The notes beneath the pieces are model-generated. The model was not told the origin of the DNA. It saw only the letters and a program-made list of their open reading frames with translations, and did not search any database. Positions 32,172-43,652 of a DNA stretch of 64,000 bases are shown piece after piece. This DNA comes from an uncultured Bacteroidales bacterium. Lineage in GTDB: Bacteria; Bacteroidota; Bacteroidia; Bacteroidales; Paludibacteraceae. Within the stretch, counting starts at the first letter, position 1, and every line of letters begins with the position of its first letter. The stretch covers positions 1 to 64,000 of the forward strand of contig CAMHOY010000009.1 in the NCBI GenBank assembly GCA_946186915.1, written 5' to 3'. Made by a program: the position numbers and the translations under genes.

Positions 32172-33287
32172 ACCTGTGTTGTGTGCATCGCGCGTAGGAG
32201 CGATGACGGTAGATAAATCCGCGGCATAGGCATTCATGTCGAGGCACCGGGCACGCGAAATACGTGTTGCCGCGGTCTCCGGACTAAAGTCCGAATAAGG
32301 CGCCATGATTAGCAAGAATCCGTCTGAACAGCCTTTCAGGTCTCTGCCGGTTGGGTAGATGAATTGGCCGTCCAAACCGCGATTTACAATACGTATCATC
32401 CTCAGTTTCTCCTTGTAGCATGCCTCATAGACAGCCTTCTCTGCTGGAGAAATGAACGGAGAAACCAAGATGGCTCCACTTCGGGCTAATGCAAGATAAT
32501 ACGCTACTTCGTTTTGTATCTCTGCGTCACTCAGATTGCGATGGCAGCGTACTTGAACGCGTTCCGGGTAGGTGATATAGAATGTATTTCCTACAGCTGT
32601 ATAGGAATGTCCTTGTTTGCCGGCTTTGAAGTCATATACTTTGCGGAGTCTATCGGGGTAATGCACTTTGAGCCAGAGACGGCGAGGGTTATCATGCAGA
32701 TAATCGTACCATGTTTGTAACTGCCCTTCGTGAAAAAGGATCTTATCATTGAAGTTAGGTTCAAAGAGAGGAGATTTCTCCGGTCTGACGTCCGGAGCAC
32801 CTAACAAAGTAGCGGAGGATATACGCCAATACTCTCGTGAGCAATCGCCTTTCCAGGCGGCAATCATCCGCGCCAGATTCCATCCGTCAGGAAGCGGGTC
32901 CCGCACATAGAGGATGCCATGGAAATGGTCCGGCATAATCTGATATTGCAACACTTGAACACAGCTGCCCGTTTTGGCGGTGACGATATCCGCCATGTTA
33001 CGAAATGCGGCTGCGATGTATTCGCCTAATGGCGATGGCTCTATATGTGCCTCGTCGGGAGTATTGCCAACTAAAGTGCCGAGAAGGCGTTGGCGATTGG
33101 TAACATTGACGGAAATGAGATAGATACAGACCCCTGCATAATCATGCCCGTTTTTGCGGCGGAGACGATTGTGCTTGATGGGGGCATAGCAACTCTTCTT
33201 CGGTCTGACGCCCGAAGCACTTGACAAATCCGCGACTCCTTTGTTTTGTGCGCGAGACGTCAGGCTCGTGTTGTCATTAGTGTCCAT
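32160..33287 (-). CDS. RAYT-like IS200-family (HUH/Y1) transposase
   Basis: REP-associated tyrosine transposases cut and rejoin single-stranded hairpin DNA. The 375-residue frame shows the Y1 core: GVCIYLISVNVTNRQRLLG, then VLQYQIMPDHFHGILYVRD with the metal-binding His-x-His, then LARMIAAWKGDCSREYW and the segment WYDYLHDNPRRLWL, where the nucleophilic tyrosine should lie. A C-terminal extension (residues about 240-375) contains a DNA-processing-like part (SPFISPAEKAVYEACYKEKL). The first 25 codons lie in one 77-bp repeat and the last codons and stop in the other, and a third degenerate copy of the repeat core is inside the frame at 32781-32800. The true start may therefore be further in. 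Confidence 0.82.
   Translation of the reverse strand: MDTNDNTSLTSRAQNKGVADLSSASGVRPKKSCYAPIKHNRLRRKNGHDYAGVCIYLISVNVTNRQRLLGTLVGNTPDEAHIEPSPLGEYIAAAFRNMADIVTAKTGSCVQVLQYQIMPDHFHGILYVRDPLPDGWNLARMIAAWKGDCSREYWRISSATLLGAPDVRPEKSPLFEPNFNDKILFHEGQLQTWYDYLHDNPRRLWLKVHYPDRLRKVYDFKAGKQGHSYTAVGNTFYITYPERVQVRCHRNLSDAEIQNEVAYYLALARSGAILVSPFISPAEKAVYEACYKEKLRMIRIVNRGLDGQFIYPTGRDLKGCSDGFLLIMAPYSDFSPETAATRISRARCLDMNAYAADLSTVIAPTRDAHNTGTRA
33195..33271. repeat. 77-bp direct repeat at the 5' side of the transposase gene
   Basis: Identical to 32095-32171 over all 77 bp and in the same orientation, 1100 bp apart. It encodes SLTSRAQNKGVADLSSASGV at the start of the open frame. Confidence 0.9.
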
Positions 33288-33296
33288 CCAAGTTTA

Positions 33297-33434
33297 TCAT
33301 CCTTCTATCGTTTTTATCTCCTCATCCGTCATTCCGTAGAGGGCATAGACGCGGGTGTCGATGTCGCGCTCTAGCCAGATGAGCTAATACCCCTGTCACC
33401 CCATTTAACGTCTAAGGTCTGACGGTATATTCAT
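33297..33434 (-). pseudogene. Remnant of a type IIG restriction-modification enzyme
   Basis: The last 28 codons before a TGA (33297-33383) read LIWLERDIDTRVYALYGMTD followed by EEIKTIEG. This is the very typical C terminus of Eco57I-like type IIG enzymes and related N6-adenine methylases (ID-VYALYG-T-EEI). Upstream of it the frame is closed. A start codon with nine codons (33405-33434, MNIPSDLRR then TAA) lies 10 bp after an intact promoter. My reading is that a large internal deletion removed nearly the whole gene and left its promoter, start and tail; that the nine codons belong to the same gene is inference. Confidence 0.7.
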
Positions 33435-33444
33435 TTTGCCGCTG

Positions 33445-33475
33445 CAAAATTACACAAAAAAAATGACATGTGCAA
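33445..33475 (-). promoter_or_regulatory. Intact promoter in front of the restriction-enzyme remnant
   Basis: TTG, 20 bp and TAATTTTG on the minus strand, with TTGCACAT at -33. It now reads into the remnant and the transposase gene. Confidence 0.78.
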
Positions 33476-33482
33476 AAAAAAG

Positions 33483-33523
33483 AAAAAAAAAGAAAAAAAC
33501 ATCCTCACCAGGAGGCAAGGATG
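33483..33523 (-). terminator. Terminator downstream of rpoC
   Basis: CATCCT/AGGATG stem (33500-33505, 33518-33523) followed on the minus strand by a run of T. Confidence 0.7.
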
Positions 33524-33530
33524 CTTTTTC

Positions 33531-33565
33531 TTAGTGATTAGCTATTAGTTGTTAGCTGTTAGCTT
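33531..33565. repeat. 7-bp tandem repeat, 5 units, at the rpoC stop
   Basis: Units are TTAGTGA, TTAGCTA, TTAGTTG, TTAGCTG and TTAGCTT; the last overlaps the rpoC stop codon. Confidence 0.85.
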
Positions 33566-36500
33566 ACTCGTCTTCGCCGTTAAGGGCAGCCTCGGCAGCC
33601 TCGCGGGCGGCCTGGATAGCGGCATACTCTTCCTTGTTATGGACAACCAGTTTCTGGAAGTCGCGTAGTCCGGTACCGGCGGGGATGAGGTTACCGCAGA
33701 TGACGTTCTCCTTCATACCCTCGAGGTAGTCCACCTTACCGCGTATAGCGGCTTCGTTGAGGACTTTCGTGGTCTCCTGGAAGGAAGCAGCGGACATGAA
33801 GGACTTGGTGCCGAGAGCCGCGCGGGTGATACCCTGGAGTATCTGCTTAGCGGTAGCACACTGTGCGTCACGCGCCTGAACGAGTTTCTTATCGCGTCGT
33901 CTGAGCGAGCTATTCTCGTCATGGAGTCGTCGTGCGGTGATGATCTGACCCTCATGGAGGACCTCAGAATCACCGGCATTGGTAACGACTTTGCGTCCCC
34001 AGATACGGTCGTTCTCCTCGAGGAAGTCCATCTTATCGACGATATCTCCCTCCAAGAAGCGTGTATCTCCCGCCTCAAGTATCTCGACCTTACGCATCAT
34101 CTGGCGAACGATGATCTCGAAGTGCTTATCGTTGATCTCCACACCCTGCATACGATATACAGCCTGTGCCTCATTGACGATATAGTCCTGTACGGCAGTC
34201 GGTCCCTGGATAGCGAGGATGTCTTCCGGCGTGATGGCACCATCGGAGAGTGCATGTCCGGCACGTACATAGTCGCCTTCCTGAACAAGGATCTGCTTGG
34301 AGAGCGGGATGAGGTATGCCTTCTGCTCACCGAGTTTGGAGGTGATGAAGAGTTCGCGGTTACCGCGTTTGATCTTACCGAAGGATACCTCGCCGTCGAT
34401 CTCGGCAACGACTGCAGGGTTGGACGGGTTACGCGCCTCGAAGAGCTCTGTGATACGGGGCAGACCGGAGGTGATATCACCGCCACGGTTAGTAGCGCGC
34501 GCCATCGAGAAGAGGTTATCACCGACCTTGACGGCATCTCCATCCTGATGAATCAGAGATGCTTTTACCGGCAGGTTATAGGTACGGAGGATATTGCCTC
34601 TTGCGTCCACGATATGCGCCTGCGGCATCTTGGTCTTATCCTTGGTATCGGTGATGGACACCTCTTTCTTACCTGTCTGCTCATCGGTCTCGGTCTTACA
34701 GGTGACACCCTCGATGACATCCTCGTACTTGATGAAGCCATCGAGTTCGATGATCAACGGGGTCTTATACGGATCCCACTCGCAGACGAGCGTTCCCTTC
34801 TCGTATTTCTGTCCGGGCGTAACGAAGAGCTTGGACGCATACGGGATATCGAAGTTAGAGAGCACGACGCCTGTCTTCTCATCCTTGAGGGTCATGGCGT
34901 TCTGACGGCTAACGACGATGACGTCTCCGGCAGCGGTCGTGATAGTACGAAGATCTTCTATCTCGACGATACCTTCGCGTGTGAGGTTATAGGTACCTTG
35001 TGCAGCCGCACCACCGGCCAGACCACCGGAGTGGAAGGTACGAAGTGTAAGCTGTGTACCCGGTTCACCGATCGCCTGTGCGGCGATGACTCCGACGGCT
35101 TCACCTTTCTGCACCATCTTACGGGAAGCGAGGTTACGTCCGTAACACTTGGCGCAGACGCCATGCTTGGACTCGCAGGTGAGTACGGAACGGATGTCCA
35201 CCTCTTCGATACCTGCTGCCTCGATAGCTTCGCATGCTGCCTCTCGTATCTCTTCACCTGCAGCGACGATGAGTTTACCGTCGTTATCGAGGATATCGTG
35301 TACAGAGACACGACCGAGGATACGGAGGGTGAGGGAAGCGATCGTATGACCGTTGGCATCCTTGATTGCACGTGCGGTGAGTCCACGGAGTGTACCGCAG
35401 TCTTCCTCGTTGATGATGACGTCATGCGACACATCGACGAGACGACGTGTAAGGTAACCGGCATCCGCAGTCTTGAGGGCGGTATCGGCCAGACCCTTAC
35501 GAGCACCGTGGGTAGAGATGAAGTACTCGAGCACGGACATACCCTCTTTGAAGTTCGCGAGGACAGGGTTCTCGATGTCGGGACGTGTATCGGTAGCGCC
35601 GGCTTTCATCGGTTTGGCCATGATACCACGGATACCGGCGAGCTGCTTGATCTGCTGTTGGTTACCACGTGCACCGGAGTCCATCATCATATAGACGGAG
35701 TTGAAACCCTGGTCGGCGGACTTCATATGATCCATCAAGATGGTCGTCATCTCTCCGTCGATCTGCTTCCAGGTATCGACTACCTGGCGATAACGCTGGT
35801 CGTCGGATACCTCACCTTCGTTATAGAGCTCGGTGATCTGGTCGACGATGCCGTTACCTTTGTCGATGAGGGCTTTCTTCTCCTCTGGGATGAGGATATC
35901 GTTGAGGTTGAAGGACAGACCTCCGCGGAAAGCGCGGTAATATCCGAGGTCCTTGATATCATCGAGGAACTGTGCCGCACGCGCCACACCGCAGGTCTTG
36001 ATGACCTTGGAGATAATGGCCTTGACCGCACCTTTCTTCATGAGTTCATTCTGATATCCGATCTCTTCGGGGACATATTGGTTCACTATGACACGTCCGG
36101 GCGTGGTCTCGAGGATCTCTCCGTTGACACGCACCTTGACTTTGGCGTGGATGTCCACACGTCCTTCGTTGAGGGCGATGATCGCCTCTTCGGTGGAATA
36201 GAAAGTGAGACCTTCACCCTTGACACCCTCGCGTTCCTTCGTAATATAATAGAGACCGAGGATCATATCCTGTGACGGCACGGTGATCGGGTTACCGTTG
36301 GCAGGGTCGAGGATGTTATGCGAGCCGAGCATGAGGAGCTGCGCCTCAAGAATCGCCTCGTTGGAGAGGGGCAAGTGTACCGCCATCTGGTCACCATCGA
36401 AGTCGGCGTTGAATCCGGCGCATGCGAGCGGGTGGAGCTGGATAGCCTTACCTTCGATCATCTTCGGCTGGAAAGCCAAGATACCGTGACGGTGCAATGT

Positions 36501-37853
36501 CGGGGCACGGTTCAGCAGAACGGGGTGTCCTTCCATGACGTGCTCGAGGATCTCGTAGATAACCGGTTCACGGCGGTCGATGATCTTCTTCGCGGACTTG
36601 ACGGTCTTGACGATACCGCGCTCGATGAGTTTGCGGATGATAAACGGTTTATAGAGTTCTGCCGCCATCTCTTTCGGGAGACCGCACTCGTGCATCTTGA
36701 GTTCCGGACCTACGACGATAACGGAACGGGCGGAGTAATCCACACGTTTACCGAGGAGGTTCTGGCGGAAACGTCCCTGCTTACCCTTGAGGGAGTCGGA
36801 GAGGGACTTGAGCGGTCGGTTGGCTTCGGACTTCATGGCCGTAGTCTTACGGCTGTTGTCGAAGAGCGCATCCACTGCTTCCTGAAGCATACGCTTCTCG
36901 TTGCGGAGGATGACATCCGGCGCTTTGATCTCCATGAGACGTTTGAGTCGGTTATTACGGATGATGACACGACGATAGAGGTCGTTGAGGTCAGACGTAG
37001 CGAAACGTCCGCCATCGAGCGGCACGAGAGGACGGAGCTCCGGCGGGGTAACAGGAATAGCCTGGAGAATCATCCACTCGGGACGGTTCCTACCGTTAGA
37101 AGCTCTGAAGGCCTCGACTACCTGGAGACGTTTGAGGGCCTCCTGACGACGCTGAACAGACGAGGACTTGTCAGCCGTAGCACGGAGCTCGTAGCTGAGT
37201 TGGTCGAGGTCGATAGCCGCGAGGAGGTCATAGATTGCCTCAGCACCCATCTTGATGATGACCTTAGCGGGATCGGTATCCTCGAGGAGGTCGTTGCCTT
37301 CGGGGAGGATATTGAGCACCTGCTGGTACTGGTCTTCGTCAAGGAGCATGCAGTTCTCGATAGGGAGGCGGTTCTTATCAGTCTCGTGCTTCTCGCCTAT
37401 CTCCTGTCCCTCGAGTGCACCGGCACGAACGACGAGGTACTTCTCGTAGTAGATGACGGAGTCGAGTTTTTTGGTCGGGATGCCGAGCAGCGCCGCCATC
37501 TTGGACGGGAGTGAGCGGAGATACCAGATATGCGCTACGGGAACGACGAGTTTGATATGTCCCATACGCTCACGACGCACCTTCTTCTCGGTTACCTCTA
37601 CGCCGCAACGCTCGCAGACGATCCCTTTATAACGGATACGTTTGTACTTACCGCAGTGGCACTCGAAATCCTTGGTAGGACCGAAGATGCGCTCGCAGAA
37701 GAGACCATCGCGTTCCGGTTTATAGGTACGATAGTTGATTGTTTCCGGTTTGAGCACCTCTCCGGACGAGCGTTGCATAATCTCATCCGGTGAAGCGAGA
37801 CCAATAGAGATCTTGGTGAAACCGGTTTTCTTATTTTCTTGTTTAAAAGCCAT
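33564..37853 (-). CDS. rpoC: RNA polymerase beta' subunit
   Basis: The 1429-residue product carries the N-terminal zinc ribbon ([20 protein letters not shown], about 66-85), the catalytic magnesium motif [12 protein letters not shown] (near 480), the second zinc site with [16 protein letters not shown] (near 893) and the C-terminal core ending in a Glu/Ala-rich tail. It starts 15 bp after rpoB. In many Bacteroidetes rpoC is followed by a DUF3467 gene and then rpsL-rpsG-fusA; here it is followed instead by a restriction-enzyme remnant and a transposase, so the 3' side has been rearranged. Confidence 0.99.
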   Translation of the reverse strand: MAFKQENKKTGFTKISIGLASPDEIMQRSSGEVLKPETINYRTYKPERDGLFCERIFGPTKDFECHCGKYKRIRYKGIVCERCGVEVTEKKVRRERMGHIKLVVPVAHIWYLRSLPSKMAALLGIPTKKLDSVIYYEKYLVVRAGALEGQEIGEKHETDKNRLPIENCMLLDEDQYQQVLNILPEGNDLLEDTDPAKVIIKMGAEAIYDLLAAIDLDQLSYELRATADKSSSVQRRQEALKRLQVVEAFRASNGRNRPEWMILQAIPVTPPELRPLVPLDGGRFATSDLNDLYRRVIIRNNRLKRLMEIKAPDVILRNEKRMLQEAVDALFDNSRKTTAMKSEANRPLKSLSDSLKGKQGRFRQNLLGKRVDYSARSVIVVGPELKMHECGLPKEMAAELYKPFIIRKLIERGIVKTVKSAKKIIDRREPVIYEILEHVMEGHPVLLNRAPTLHRHGILAFQPKMIEGKAIQLHPLACAGFNADFDGDQMAVHLPLSNEAILEAQLLMLGSHNILDPANGNPITVPSQDMILGLYYITKEREGVKGEGLTFYSTEEAIIALNEGRVDIHAKVKVRVNGEILETTPGRVIVNQYVPEEIGYQNELMKKGAVKAIISKVIKTCGVARAAQFLDDIKDLGYYRAFRGGLSFNLNDILIPEEKKALIDKGNGIVDQITELYNEGEVSDDQRYRQVVDTWKQIDGEMTTILMDHMKSADQGFNSVYMMMDSGARGNQQQIKQLAGIRGIMAKPMKAGATDTRPDIENPVLANFKEGMSVLEYFISTHGARKGLADTALKTADAGYLTRRLVDVSHDVIINEEDCGTLRGLTARAIKDANGHTIASLTLRILGRVSVHDILDNDGKLIVAAGEEIREAACEAIEAAGIEEVDIRSVLTCESKHGVCAKCYGRNLASRKMVQKGEAVGVIAAQAIGEPGTQLTLRTFHSGGLAGGAAAQGTYNLTREGIVEIEDLRTITTAAGDVIVVSRQNAMTLKDEKTGVVLSNFDIPYASKLFVTPGQKYEKGTLVCEWDPYKTPLIIELDGFIKYEDVIEGVTCKTETDEQTGKKEVSITDTKDKTKMPQAHIVDARGNILRTYNLPVKASLIHQDGDAVKVGDNLFSMARATNRGGDITSGLPRITELFEARNPSNPAVVAEIDGEVSFGKIKRGNRELFITSKLGEQKAYLIPLSKQILVQEGDYVRAGHALSDGAITPEDILAIQGPTAVQDYIVNEAQAVYRMQGVEINDKHFEIIVRQMMRKVEILEAGDTRFLEGDIVDKMDFLEENDRIWGRKVVTNAGDSEVLHEGQIITARRLHDENSSLRRRDKKLVQARDAQCATAKQILQGITRAALGTKSFMSAASFQETTKVLNEAAIRGKVDYLEGMKENVICGNLIPAGTGLRDFQKLVVHNKEEYAAIQAAREAAEAALNGEDE

Positions 37854-37868
37854 TTTAAGTCCTCCTGA

Positions 37869-40800
37869 TTATTCCATGTTAATACTGAGTGCCAGACCTT
37901 GCAACTCGTGCAGCAGCACGTTAAGCGACTCGGGGAGTCCCGGTGTTGGGAAGGGTTCACCCTTGACGATCGCCTCGTAGGTGCGGGCACGTCCGGTTAC
38001 ATCATCAGACTTGATAGTTAATATCTCCTGGAGGACGTGTGCGGCACCGTGAGCTTCGAGCGCCCATACCTCCATCTCACCGAAACGCTGTCCACCGAAC
38101 TGTGCTTTACCGCCGAGCGGCTGCTGGGTGATGAGTGAGTACGGACCGATCGAACGGGCGTGCATCTTATCGTCCACCATGTGTCCGAGTTTCATGAAGT
38201 AGGTGACACCGACGGTAGCCATCTGGTCGAAAGGTTCACCGGTCTCGCCGTCGTAAAGCTGTGTTTTACCAGCGCGTGGGAGTCCGGCTTTGTCGGTCCA
38301 CTCATCGAGTTGCTCCATGGTACAACCATCGAAGATCGGGGTGGAGAACTTCACGCCGAGTTCCTGTCCGGCCCATCCGAGTACGGCCTCGAAGATCTGG
38401 CCGATATTCATACGAGAGGGCACACCCATCGGGTTGAGGACGATATCTACCGGCGTACCGTCCGCGAGGAACGGCATATCCTCTACGCGCACGATCTTGG
38501 ACACGATACCTTTGTTACCGTGACGACCGGCCATCTTATCGCCGACGCGGATCTTACGACGCTTGGCGATATAGACTTTCGCCATCTGTATGATACCGTT
38601 AGGCAGTTCGTCACCGATGGTGAGGTTGAACTTCTCGCGCTTGAGTTGCGCATCCATCTCCTTGTATTTGGCGATGTAATTGATGATACACTGCGCAACG
38701 AGTTCGTTCTTGTGTGCATCGGCCGTCCATCCCTCCATGAGTACGGAGAAGTAATCGATCTCATGCAGGCGCTCCTTGGTGAAGTGCTGTCCCTTAGCGA
38801 TGATTTCGGTACCGAGGATGTCCTTGACGGACGCGGCCTGCTTGCCGTTGAGGAGGGCATAGAGTTTGTCGATAAGCAGTTCGCGGAGAGCGTCTGCTTT
38901 CTTCTGGAAGTCTTCGTCCATATTCTGGAGCGTGATCTTGTCTTCCATCTTCTGCTTGCGGTCCTTGTTGGCCTTGGCATAGAGTTTCTTATCAATGATG
39001 ACACCGTCGAGTGAGGGACTTGCCTTGAGGGAAGCGTCCTTGACGTCTCCGGCTTTGTCGCCGAAGATAGCCTTGAGCAGTTTCTCCTCCGGCGAGGGGT
39101 CGGTCTCTCCCTTCGGTGTGATCTTACCGATGAGGATATCTCCCGGCTGGATGTAAGCACCGATACGGATGATACCGTTTTCGTCGAGGTCCTTGGTAGC
39201 ATCCTCGGACACGTTTGGTATGTCGGCAGTGAACTCCTCCATGCCGCGTTTGGTGTCGCGCACCTCGAGAAGCTGCTCGACGACGTGGACGGAGGTGTAC
39301 ATATCTTCGCGCACGATGCGCTCGGAGAGGACGATAGCATCCTCGTAGTTATAACCTTTCCAGGGGATATACGCGACCTTGAGGTTCTTACCGAGCGCCA
39401 GTTCACCGGCCTGGGTAGCATAACCCTCTGTGAGGATCTGTCCCTTGGTCACATGATCTCCCTTGCGCACGAGCGGATGGAGGTCGATGGTGGTGTTCTG
39501 GTTGGTTTTCTCGAACTTCGGCATCTTATACTCTTTCTCGGCGGAGTCGAAGGAGATGTACTCCTCTTCCTCGGAGCGGTTGTAATGGATGCGGATGACG
39601 TCAGCGTCCACGTAGGTCACTTCTCCGTCACCTTCAGCCACGATCTGTGTACGGCTGTCGGTTACGAGTTGTTCCTCGATACCGGTACCGACGATCGGCG
39701 CCTCGGAGGTGATGAGAGGTACGGCCTGGCGCATCATGTTCGATCCCATGAGGGCACGGTGTGCATCATCGTGCTCGAGGAACGGGATGAGGGATGCAGC
39801 GACGGAGGCTATCTGGCAGGGGGCAACGTCCATGAGGTTGACCTCAGACGGTGCTACGACGGGGAAGTCAGCGCCCAGACGGGTCTTGACTTTGGTACGG
39901 ATGAAGTGTCCGTCCTTCGTGAGCGGAGCGTTACCCTGTGCAACGACCTTATCCTCCTCGTCCTCGGCGGAGAGGTAGATGACATGGTCGTTGTCGAGAT
40001 CGACTACGCTGTCGTTGACGGGGCGATAGGGCGTCTCGATGAAGCCGAGGTCGTTGATCTTGGCGTAGATACACATAGACGAGATCAGACCGATGTTCGG
40101 GCCTTCCGGACTCTCGATCGGGCAGAGTCGTCCATAGTGGGTATAGTGTACGTCTCGCACCTCGAATCCGGCGCGATCACGGCTCAGACCGCCAGGTCCG
40201 AGGGCCGACATACGGCGTTTATGGGTGATCTCCGCGAGCGGGTTCTGCTGATCCATGAACTGGCTCAGTGCGTTGGTACCGAAATAGCTGTTGATGATCG
40301 AGGATATCGACTTGGCGTTGATCAGGTCGGTCGGTGTGAAGACCTCGTTGTCGCGGACGTTCATACGTTCCCGAACGGTACGCGCCATACGGGCGAGACC
40401 GATACCGAACTGGTTGTAGAGTTGCTCTCCGACGGTACGCACGCGGCGGTTGGAGAGGTGGTCGATATCGTCCACTTCGGCGTTGCTGTTGCACAGCATG
40501 ACGAGGTACTTGATGATCTCGATGATGTCTTCCTTGGTGAGGACACGTGTATCCTCGGGGATGGACATATTGAGTTTGCGGTTGATACGGTAGCGTCCCA
40601 CCTCGCCCAGGTCATAACGTTTCTGGGAGAAGAAGAGGTTCTGGATCATCTCTCGCGCGGTAGCGTCATCGGCCGGTTCGGCATTACGGAGCTGGCGGTA
40701 GATATAGAGCACCGCCTCTTTCTCGGTCTTAGCCGGGTCTTTCTGCAGGGTGTTGAAGATGATGGAGAAGTCATTCTCTCGCTCCTGGTCTTTGTGGAGG

Positions 40801-41681
40801 AGGACGGACTTGGAGCCGGACTCGAGGATGATGTCGATCACTTCAGGCGTGATTTCTTCCTCGCGCTCTACGACGATCTGGTTACGCTCGATAGAGGATA
40901 CCTCACCGGTGTCCTCATCGACGAAGTCCTCGATGGTCGGTTTCATGACATATCCGGCGAGTTTGCGTCCCATGCACGCCTCGAGAGCCTCTCTGTTGAC
41001 CTTCACTTCTTCGGCGAGGTCAAAGCAGTTGAGGATGTCCTTGTCGGATTCGAATCCGATGGCACGGAGGAGGGTTGTTACCGGTAATTTCTTTTTACGG
41101 TCGATGTAAGCATACATGACCTTGTTGATATCGGTAGCGAACTCGATCCACGATCCGCGGAAGGGGATGATACGCGCCGAATAGAGTTTCGTTCCGTTGG
41201 AGTGCATGGATGTACCGAAGAAGACACCCGGGGAACGGTGTAGTTGTGATACGATGACGCGCTCTGCTCCGTTGATGACGAAGGTGCCTTTAGGCGTCAT
41301 GTAAGGGATTGTACCCAGATAAACATCGGAGACGACGGTGTCGAAATCCTCATGATCGGGGTCCTCGCAGCTGAGTCTCAGTTTGGCCTTGAGGGGCACG
41401 CTGTAGGTGAGACCACGTTTGATGCACTCCTCGATGGTGTACCGGGGGCGGTCAATGGAGTAGTCGAGGAAGGCCAGCGTGAAACTGTTGCGGGTATCCT
41501 GGATGGGGAAGTTCTCCGAGAACACCTTAAATAGTCCTTCTTTGCGTCGTTGCTCCGGCGTTGAATCCATTTGTACGAACTCCTCGAAGGACTTCAGTTG
41601 AATTTCGAGAAAGTCAGGATAAGGCATATGCTTTTGCATACGGCTGAAGTTGACTCTCTGCTGTTTGTTCGTTGTAGCCAT
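37869..41681 (-). CDS. rpoB: RNA polymerase beta subunit
   Basis: The 1270-residue product has the full set of rpoB regions: [16 protein letters not shown] near the start, rifampicin-region motif [20 protein letters not shown] with [20 protein letters not shown], and the C-terminal region [18 protein letters not shown] and [20 protein letters not shown]. The rifampicin-region residues appear wild type (DQQNPL, HKRR). It is in the rplKAJL-rpoBC operon; a hairpin lies between rplL and rpoB. Confidence 0.99.
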   Translation of the reverse strand: MATTNKQQRVNFSRMQKHMPYPDFLEIQLKSFEEFVQMDSTPEQRRKEGLFKVFSENFPIQDTRNSFTLAFLDYSIDRPRYTIEECIKRGLTYSVPLKAKLRLSCEDPDHEDFDTVVSDVYLGTIPYMTPKGTFVINGAERVIVSQLHRSPGVFFGTSMHSNGTKLYSARIIPFRGSWIEFATDINKVMYAYIDRKKKLPVTTLLRAIGFESDKDILNCFDLAEEVKVNREALEACMGRKLAGYVMKPTIEDFVDEDTGEVSSIERNQIVVEREEEITPEVIDIILESGSKSVLLHKDQERENDFSIIFNTLQKDPAKTEKEAVLYIYRQLRNAEPADDATAREMIQNLFFSQKRYDLGEVGRYRINRKLNMSIPEDTRVLTKEDIIEIIKYLVMLCNSNAEVDDIDHLSNRRVRTVGEQLYNQFGIGLARMARTVRERMNVRDNEVFTPTDLINAKSISSIINSYFGTNALSQFMDQQNPLAEITHKRRMSALGPGGLSRDRAGFEVRDVHYTHYGRLCPIESPEGPNIGLISSMCIYAKINDLGFIETPYRPVNDSVVDLDNDHVIYLSAEDEEDKVVAQGNAPLTKDGHFIRTKVKTRLGADFPVVAPSEVNLMDVAPCQIASVAASLIPFLEHDDAHRALMGSNMMRQAVPLITSEAPIVGTGIEEQLVTDSRTQIVAEGDGEVTYVDADVIRIHYNRSEEEEYISFDSAEKEYKMPKFEKTNQNTTIDLHPLVRKGDHVTKGQILTEGYATQAGELALGKNLKVAYIPWKGYNYEDAIVLSERIVREDMYTSVHVVEQLLEVRDTKRGMEEFTADIPNVSEDATKDLDENGIIRIGAYIQPGDILIGKITPKGETDPSPEEKLLKAIFGDKAGDVKDASLKASPSLDGVIIDKKLYAKANKDRKQKMEDKITLQNMDEDFQKKADALRELLIDKLYALLNGKQAASVKDILGTEIIAKGQHFTKERLHEIDYFSVLMEGWTADAHKNELVAQCIINYIAKYKEMDAQLKREKFNLTIGDELPNGIIQMAKVYIAKRRKIRVGDKMAGRHGNKGIVSKIVRVEDMPFLADGTPVDIVLNPMGVPSRMNIGQIFEAVLGWAGQELGVKFSTPIFDGCTMEQLDEWTDKAGLPRAGKTQLYDGETGEPFDQMATVGVTYFMKLGHMVDDKMHARSIGPYSLITQQPLGGKAQFGGQRFGEMEVWALEAHGAAHVLQEILTIKSDDVTGRARTYEAIVKGEPFPTPGLPESLNVLLHELQGLALSINME

Positions 41682-41842
41682 TATTTTATATGGTTGATAA
41701 TTGTTTAACAGAGCTAAACTGTTGGTAATGAATAATTTACATCTAAATCGTCGGGTTAAATATTTAAGTTATTTTAAGATAACCCCTATAATAATTACCA
41801 AATTTTTCAGTTTTTTAAGCATTCTGTCCTATTGAGCAGAAA

Positions 41843-41879
41843 AGGTTTAGACCCCCTATTTGCATGGGGATCTAAACCT
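41843..41879 (-). terminator. Attenuator-like hairpin between rplL and rpoB
   Basis: AGGTTTAGA and TCTAAACCT (41843-41851, 41871-41879) with inner CCCC/GGGG form a 13-bp stem with one mismatch and a 9-nt loop, followed on the minus strand by TTTT. This is the place where many bacteria have a partial terminator that lowers rpoBC relative to ribosomal protein genes. Confidence 0.75.
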
Positions 41880-41913
41880 ATTCCACCCGATAGAGTGGTT
41901 GGTTGGAGAGGTA

Positions 41914-42297
41914 TTACTTGAGTTCTACCTCAGCGCCTACCTCTTCGAGGGCTTTCTTGAGAGCCTCAGCGGTAGCTTTGTCAACGCCCTCTTTTACGTT
42001 AGAGGGAGCAGCGTCAACGATGTCTTTAGCCTCTTTCAGGCCGAGACCGGTTTGCTCTTTAACGGCTTTAACCACCTGGAGCTTGTTAGCACCTGCGCTC
42101 TTGAGTACTACGTCGAAAGAGGTTTTCTCCTCTGCAGCCTCAGCAGCTGCAGCGCCAGCAGCGGGACCAGCAGCAACAGCAACAGCTGCAGCAGCGGGCT
42201 CGATACCGTACTCCTCTTTGAGGATAGTAGCGAGTTCATTTACTTCCTTAACAGTAAGGTTAACTAATGTTTCAGCAATAACTTTAAGATCTGCCAT
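41914..42297 (-). CDS. rplL: Ribosomal protein L7/L12
   Basis: The 127-residue product has the helical N-terminal dimerisation domain ([20 protein letters not shown]), an Ala/Gly-rich hinge, and the C-terminal factor-binding domain ([20 protein letters not shown] and [20 protein letters not shown]). It forms the stalk that recruits elongation factors. Confidence 0.98.
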   Translation of the reverse strand: MADLKVIAETLVNLTVKEVNELATILKEEYGIEPAAAAVAVAAGPAAGAAAAEAAEEKTSFDVVLKSAGANKLQVVKAVKEQTGLGLKEAKDIVDAAPSNVKEGVDKATAEALKKALEEVGAEVELK

Positions 42298-42349
42298 GAT
42301 CGTATAAATTTTAAAAGATTAATTTTTTCAGTTAATTTGTTTTTTTCGT

Positions 42350-42381
42350 AATCACGGAATCACGGAATTACGGGATTACGG
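42350..42381. repeat. 8-bp tandem repeat, 4 units, between rplL and rplJ
   Basis: Units are AATCACGG, AATCACGG, AATTACGG and GATTACGG. It lies inside an essential operon, 52 bp from the rplL start codon. Confidence 0.88.
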
Positions 42382-42387
42382 GATTTT

Positions 42388-42915
42388 TTATCCGCGTTTC
42401 TCGAGTGTTTGGAGAACGCCGTGGATGGTATTCTGTCCACTCTGAAGAGCAGAAACGACATTCTTCGCCGGCGATTGCAGGAGTGCAACGAGTTCAGCGA
42501 TGAGTTCGTTCTTGGACTTGATAGTGCACAGGAACTCGAGGTTCTGCTTGCCTACGTAAACAGTTTCCTCTACGTAAGCAGCTTTGAGTTGTGGTTTAGC
42601 CTCTCCGGTCTTGTCGCCTTTGGTAAACTCTTTGATGAGTTTAGCGGGTGCGTTGCCGGTGTTGCTAAGCATGAGCGCAGTATTACCCTTGAGAGCGCCG
42701 AATATCTCTGCCTCCACGCCTTTTTTCTCGAGGGCTTTTTGGAGGAGTGTATTCTTAGCTACCAAGAGTTTGATATCCTGCTTGAAGCATGCGCGGCGCA
42801 GTTCGCTGGTTTTCTCGGCACTGAGTCCCTCGATGTTCACGAGGTAGAAATGCGAGAATTCAGTCAGTTGTGCGCCAAGGGCTTCAATGACGAGATTTTT
42901 ATCTTCCTTTTTCAT
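42388..42915 (-). CDS. rplJ: Ribosomal protein L10
   Basis: The 175-residue product matches L10: EALGAQLTEFSHFYLVNIEG, LRRACFKQDIKLLVAKNTLL and a C-terminal helix for L7/L12 dimers (QSPAKNVVSALQSGQNTIHG). It anchors the L7/L12 stalk to 23S rRNA and, in many bacteria, represses its own operon by binding the leader. Confidence 0.97.
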   Translation of the reverse strand: MKKEDKNLVIEALGAQLTEFSHFYLVNIEGLSAEKTSELRRACFKQDIKLLVAKNTLLQKALEKKGVEAEIFGALKGNTALMLSNTGNAPAKLIKEFTKGDKTGEAKPQLKAAYVEETVYVGKQNLEFLCTIKSKNELIAELVALLQSPAKNVVSALQSGQNTIHGVLQTLEKRG

Positions 42916-42936
42916 ACTTGTCCTTTGTTTTTAAGA

Positions 42937-43626
42937 TTAAAGCGATTTGGTATCGATCTTAATACCTTGACTCATAGTGCTGGAAAGATAAACGCTCTTG
43001 ATGTACTCACCTTTGGAAACAGCAGGCTTGAGGTGCTTGATAGTATCGATGAACGCGAGTGCGTTTTCAGCGATCTTGTCAGCACTGAAGCTTACTTTAC
43101 CGATGGATGTATGTACAATACCGAACTTGTCAACTTTGAAGTCGATTTTACCTCCCTTGACCTCTTTGACGGCTTTCGCTACGTCCATGGTAACGGTTCC
43201 GCTCTTGGGGTTCGGCATCAGTCCGCGGGGACCAAGTACACGACCGAGGGCACCGATTTTACCCATGATCTGAGGTTGGGTGATGATGACGTCAATGTCC
43301 GTCCATCCACTTTTGATCTTTTCAATATACTCATCCAGACCTACGTAGTCAGCACCTGCTTCTTTAGCAGCTGCCTCCTGATCCGGAGTACAGAGTGCAA
43401 GAACGCGCACCACTTTACCGGTACCGTTCGGGAGTGCAACGACGCCGCGAACCATCTGGTTAGCCTTACGGGGGTCAACGCCCAGGCGTACGTCAATATC
43501 TACAGAAGCATCGAACTTGGTGGTAGTGATCTCTTTTACGAGAGCAGCAGCCTCTTCGATGGTGTAGAGCTTACCTGCTTCAATCTTCTCAGCAGCAAGC
43601 TTCTGTTTTTTTGTCAGTTTTGCCAT
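42937..43626 (-). CDS. rplA: Ribosomal protein L1
   Basis: The 229-residue product contains the L1 signatures [32 protein letters not shown] and [19 protein letters not shown]. It forms the L1 stalk at the tRNA exit site. Confidence 0.98.
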   Translation of the reverse strand: MAKLTKKQKLAAEKIEAGKLYTIEEAAALVKEITTTKFDASVDIDVRLGVDPRKANQMVRGVVALPNGTGKVVRVLALCTPDQEAAAKEAGADYVGLDEYIEKIKSGWTDIDVIITQPQIMGKIGALGRVLGPRGLMPNPKSGTVTMDVAKAVKEVKGGKIDFKVDKFGIVHTSIGKVSFSADKIAENALAFIDTIKHLKPAVSKGEYIKSVYLSSTMSQGIKIDTKSL

Positions 43627-43652
43627 AATTGTTGAATTGATTGAAACGGTTA

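Noticed and set aside
32095..33271. Compound transposon or integrative element bounded by the 77-bp repeats
   Set aside because: The repeats lie partly inside the transposase reading frame and carry paired REP-like sub-sites, which fits a RAYT unit better than IS ends or target-site duplications.
26011..33475. Complete prophage
   Set aside because: VapE and small phage-like genes are present, but no integrase, terminase, portal, capsid or tail genes and no att-site repeats at island ends were found.
33921..36275. 784-codon open frame on the plus strand across rpoC
   Set aside because: It is antisense to rpoC in a region with strong codon bias. It has no promoter, signal or domain; its composition (Asp/Leu/Glu/Val/Thr-rich) is the complement of rpoC codons. 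The same holds for 36318-37514, 38160-39014 and 39285-41087.
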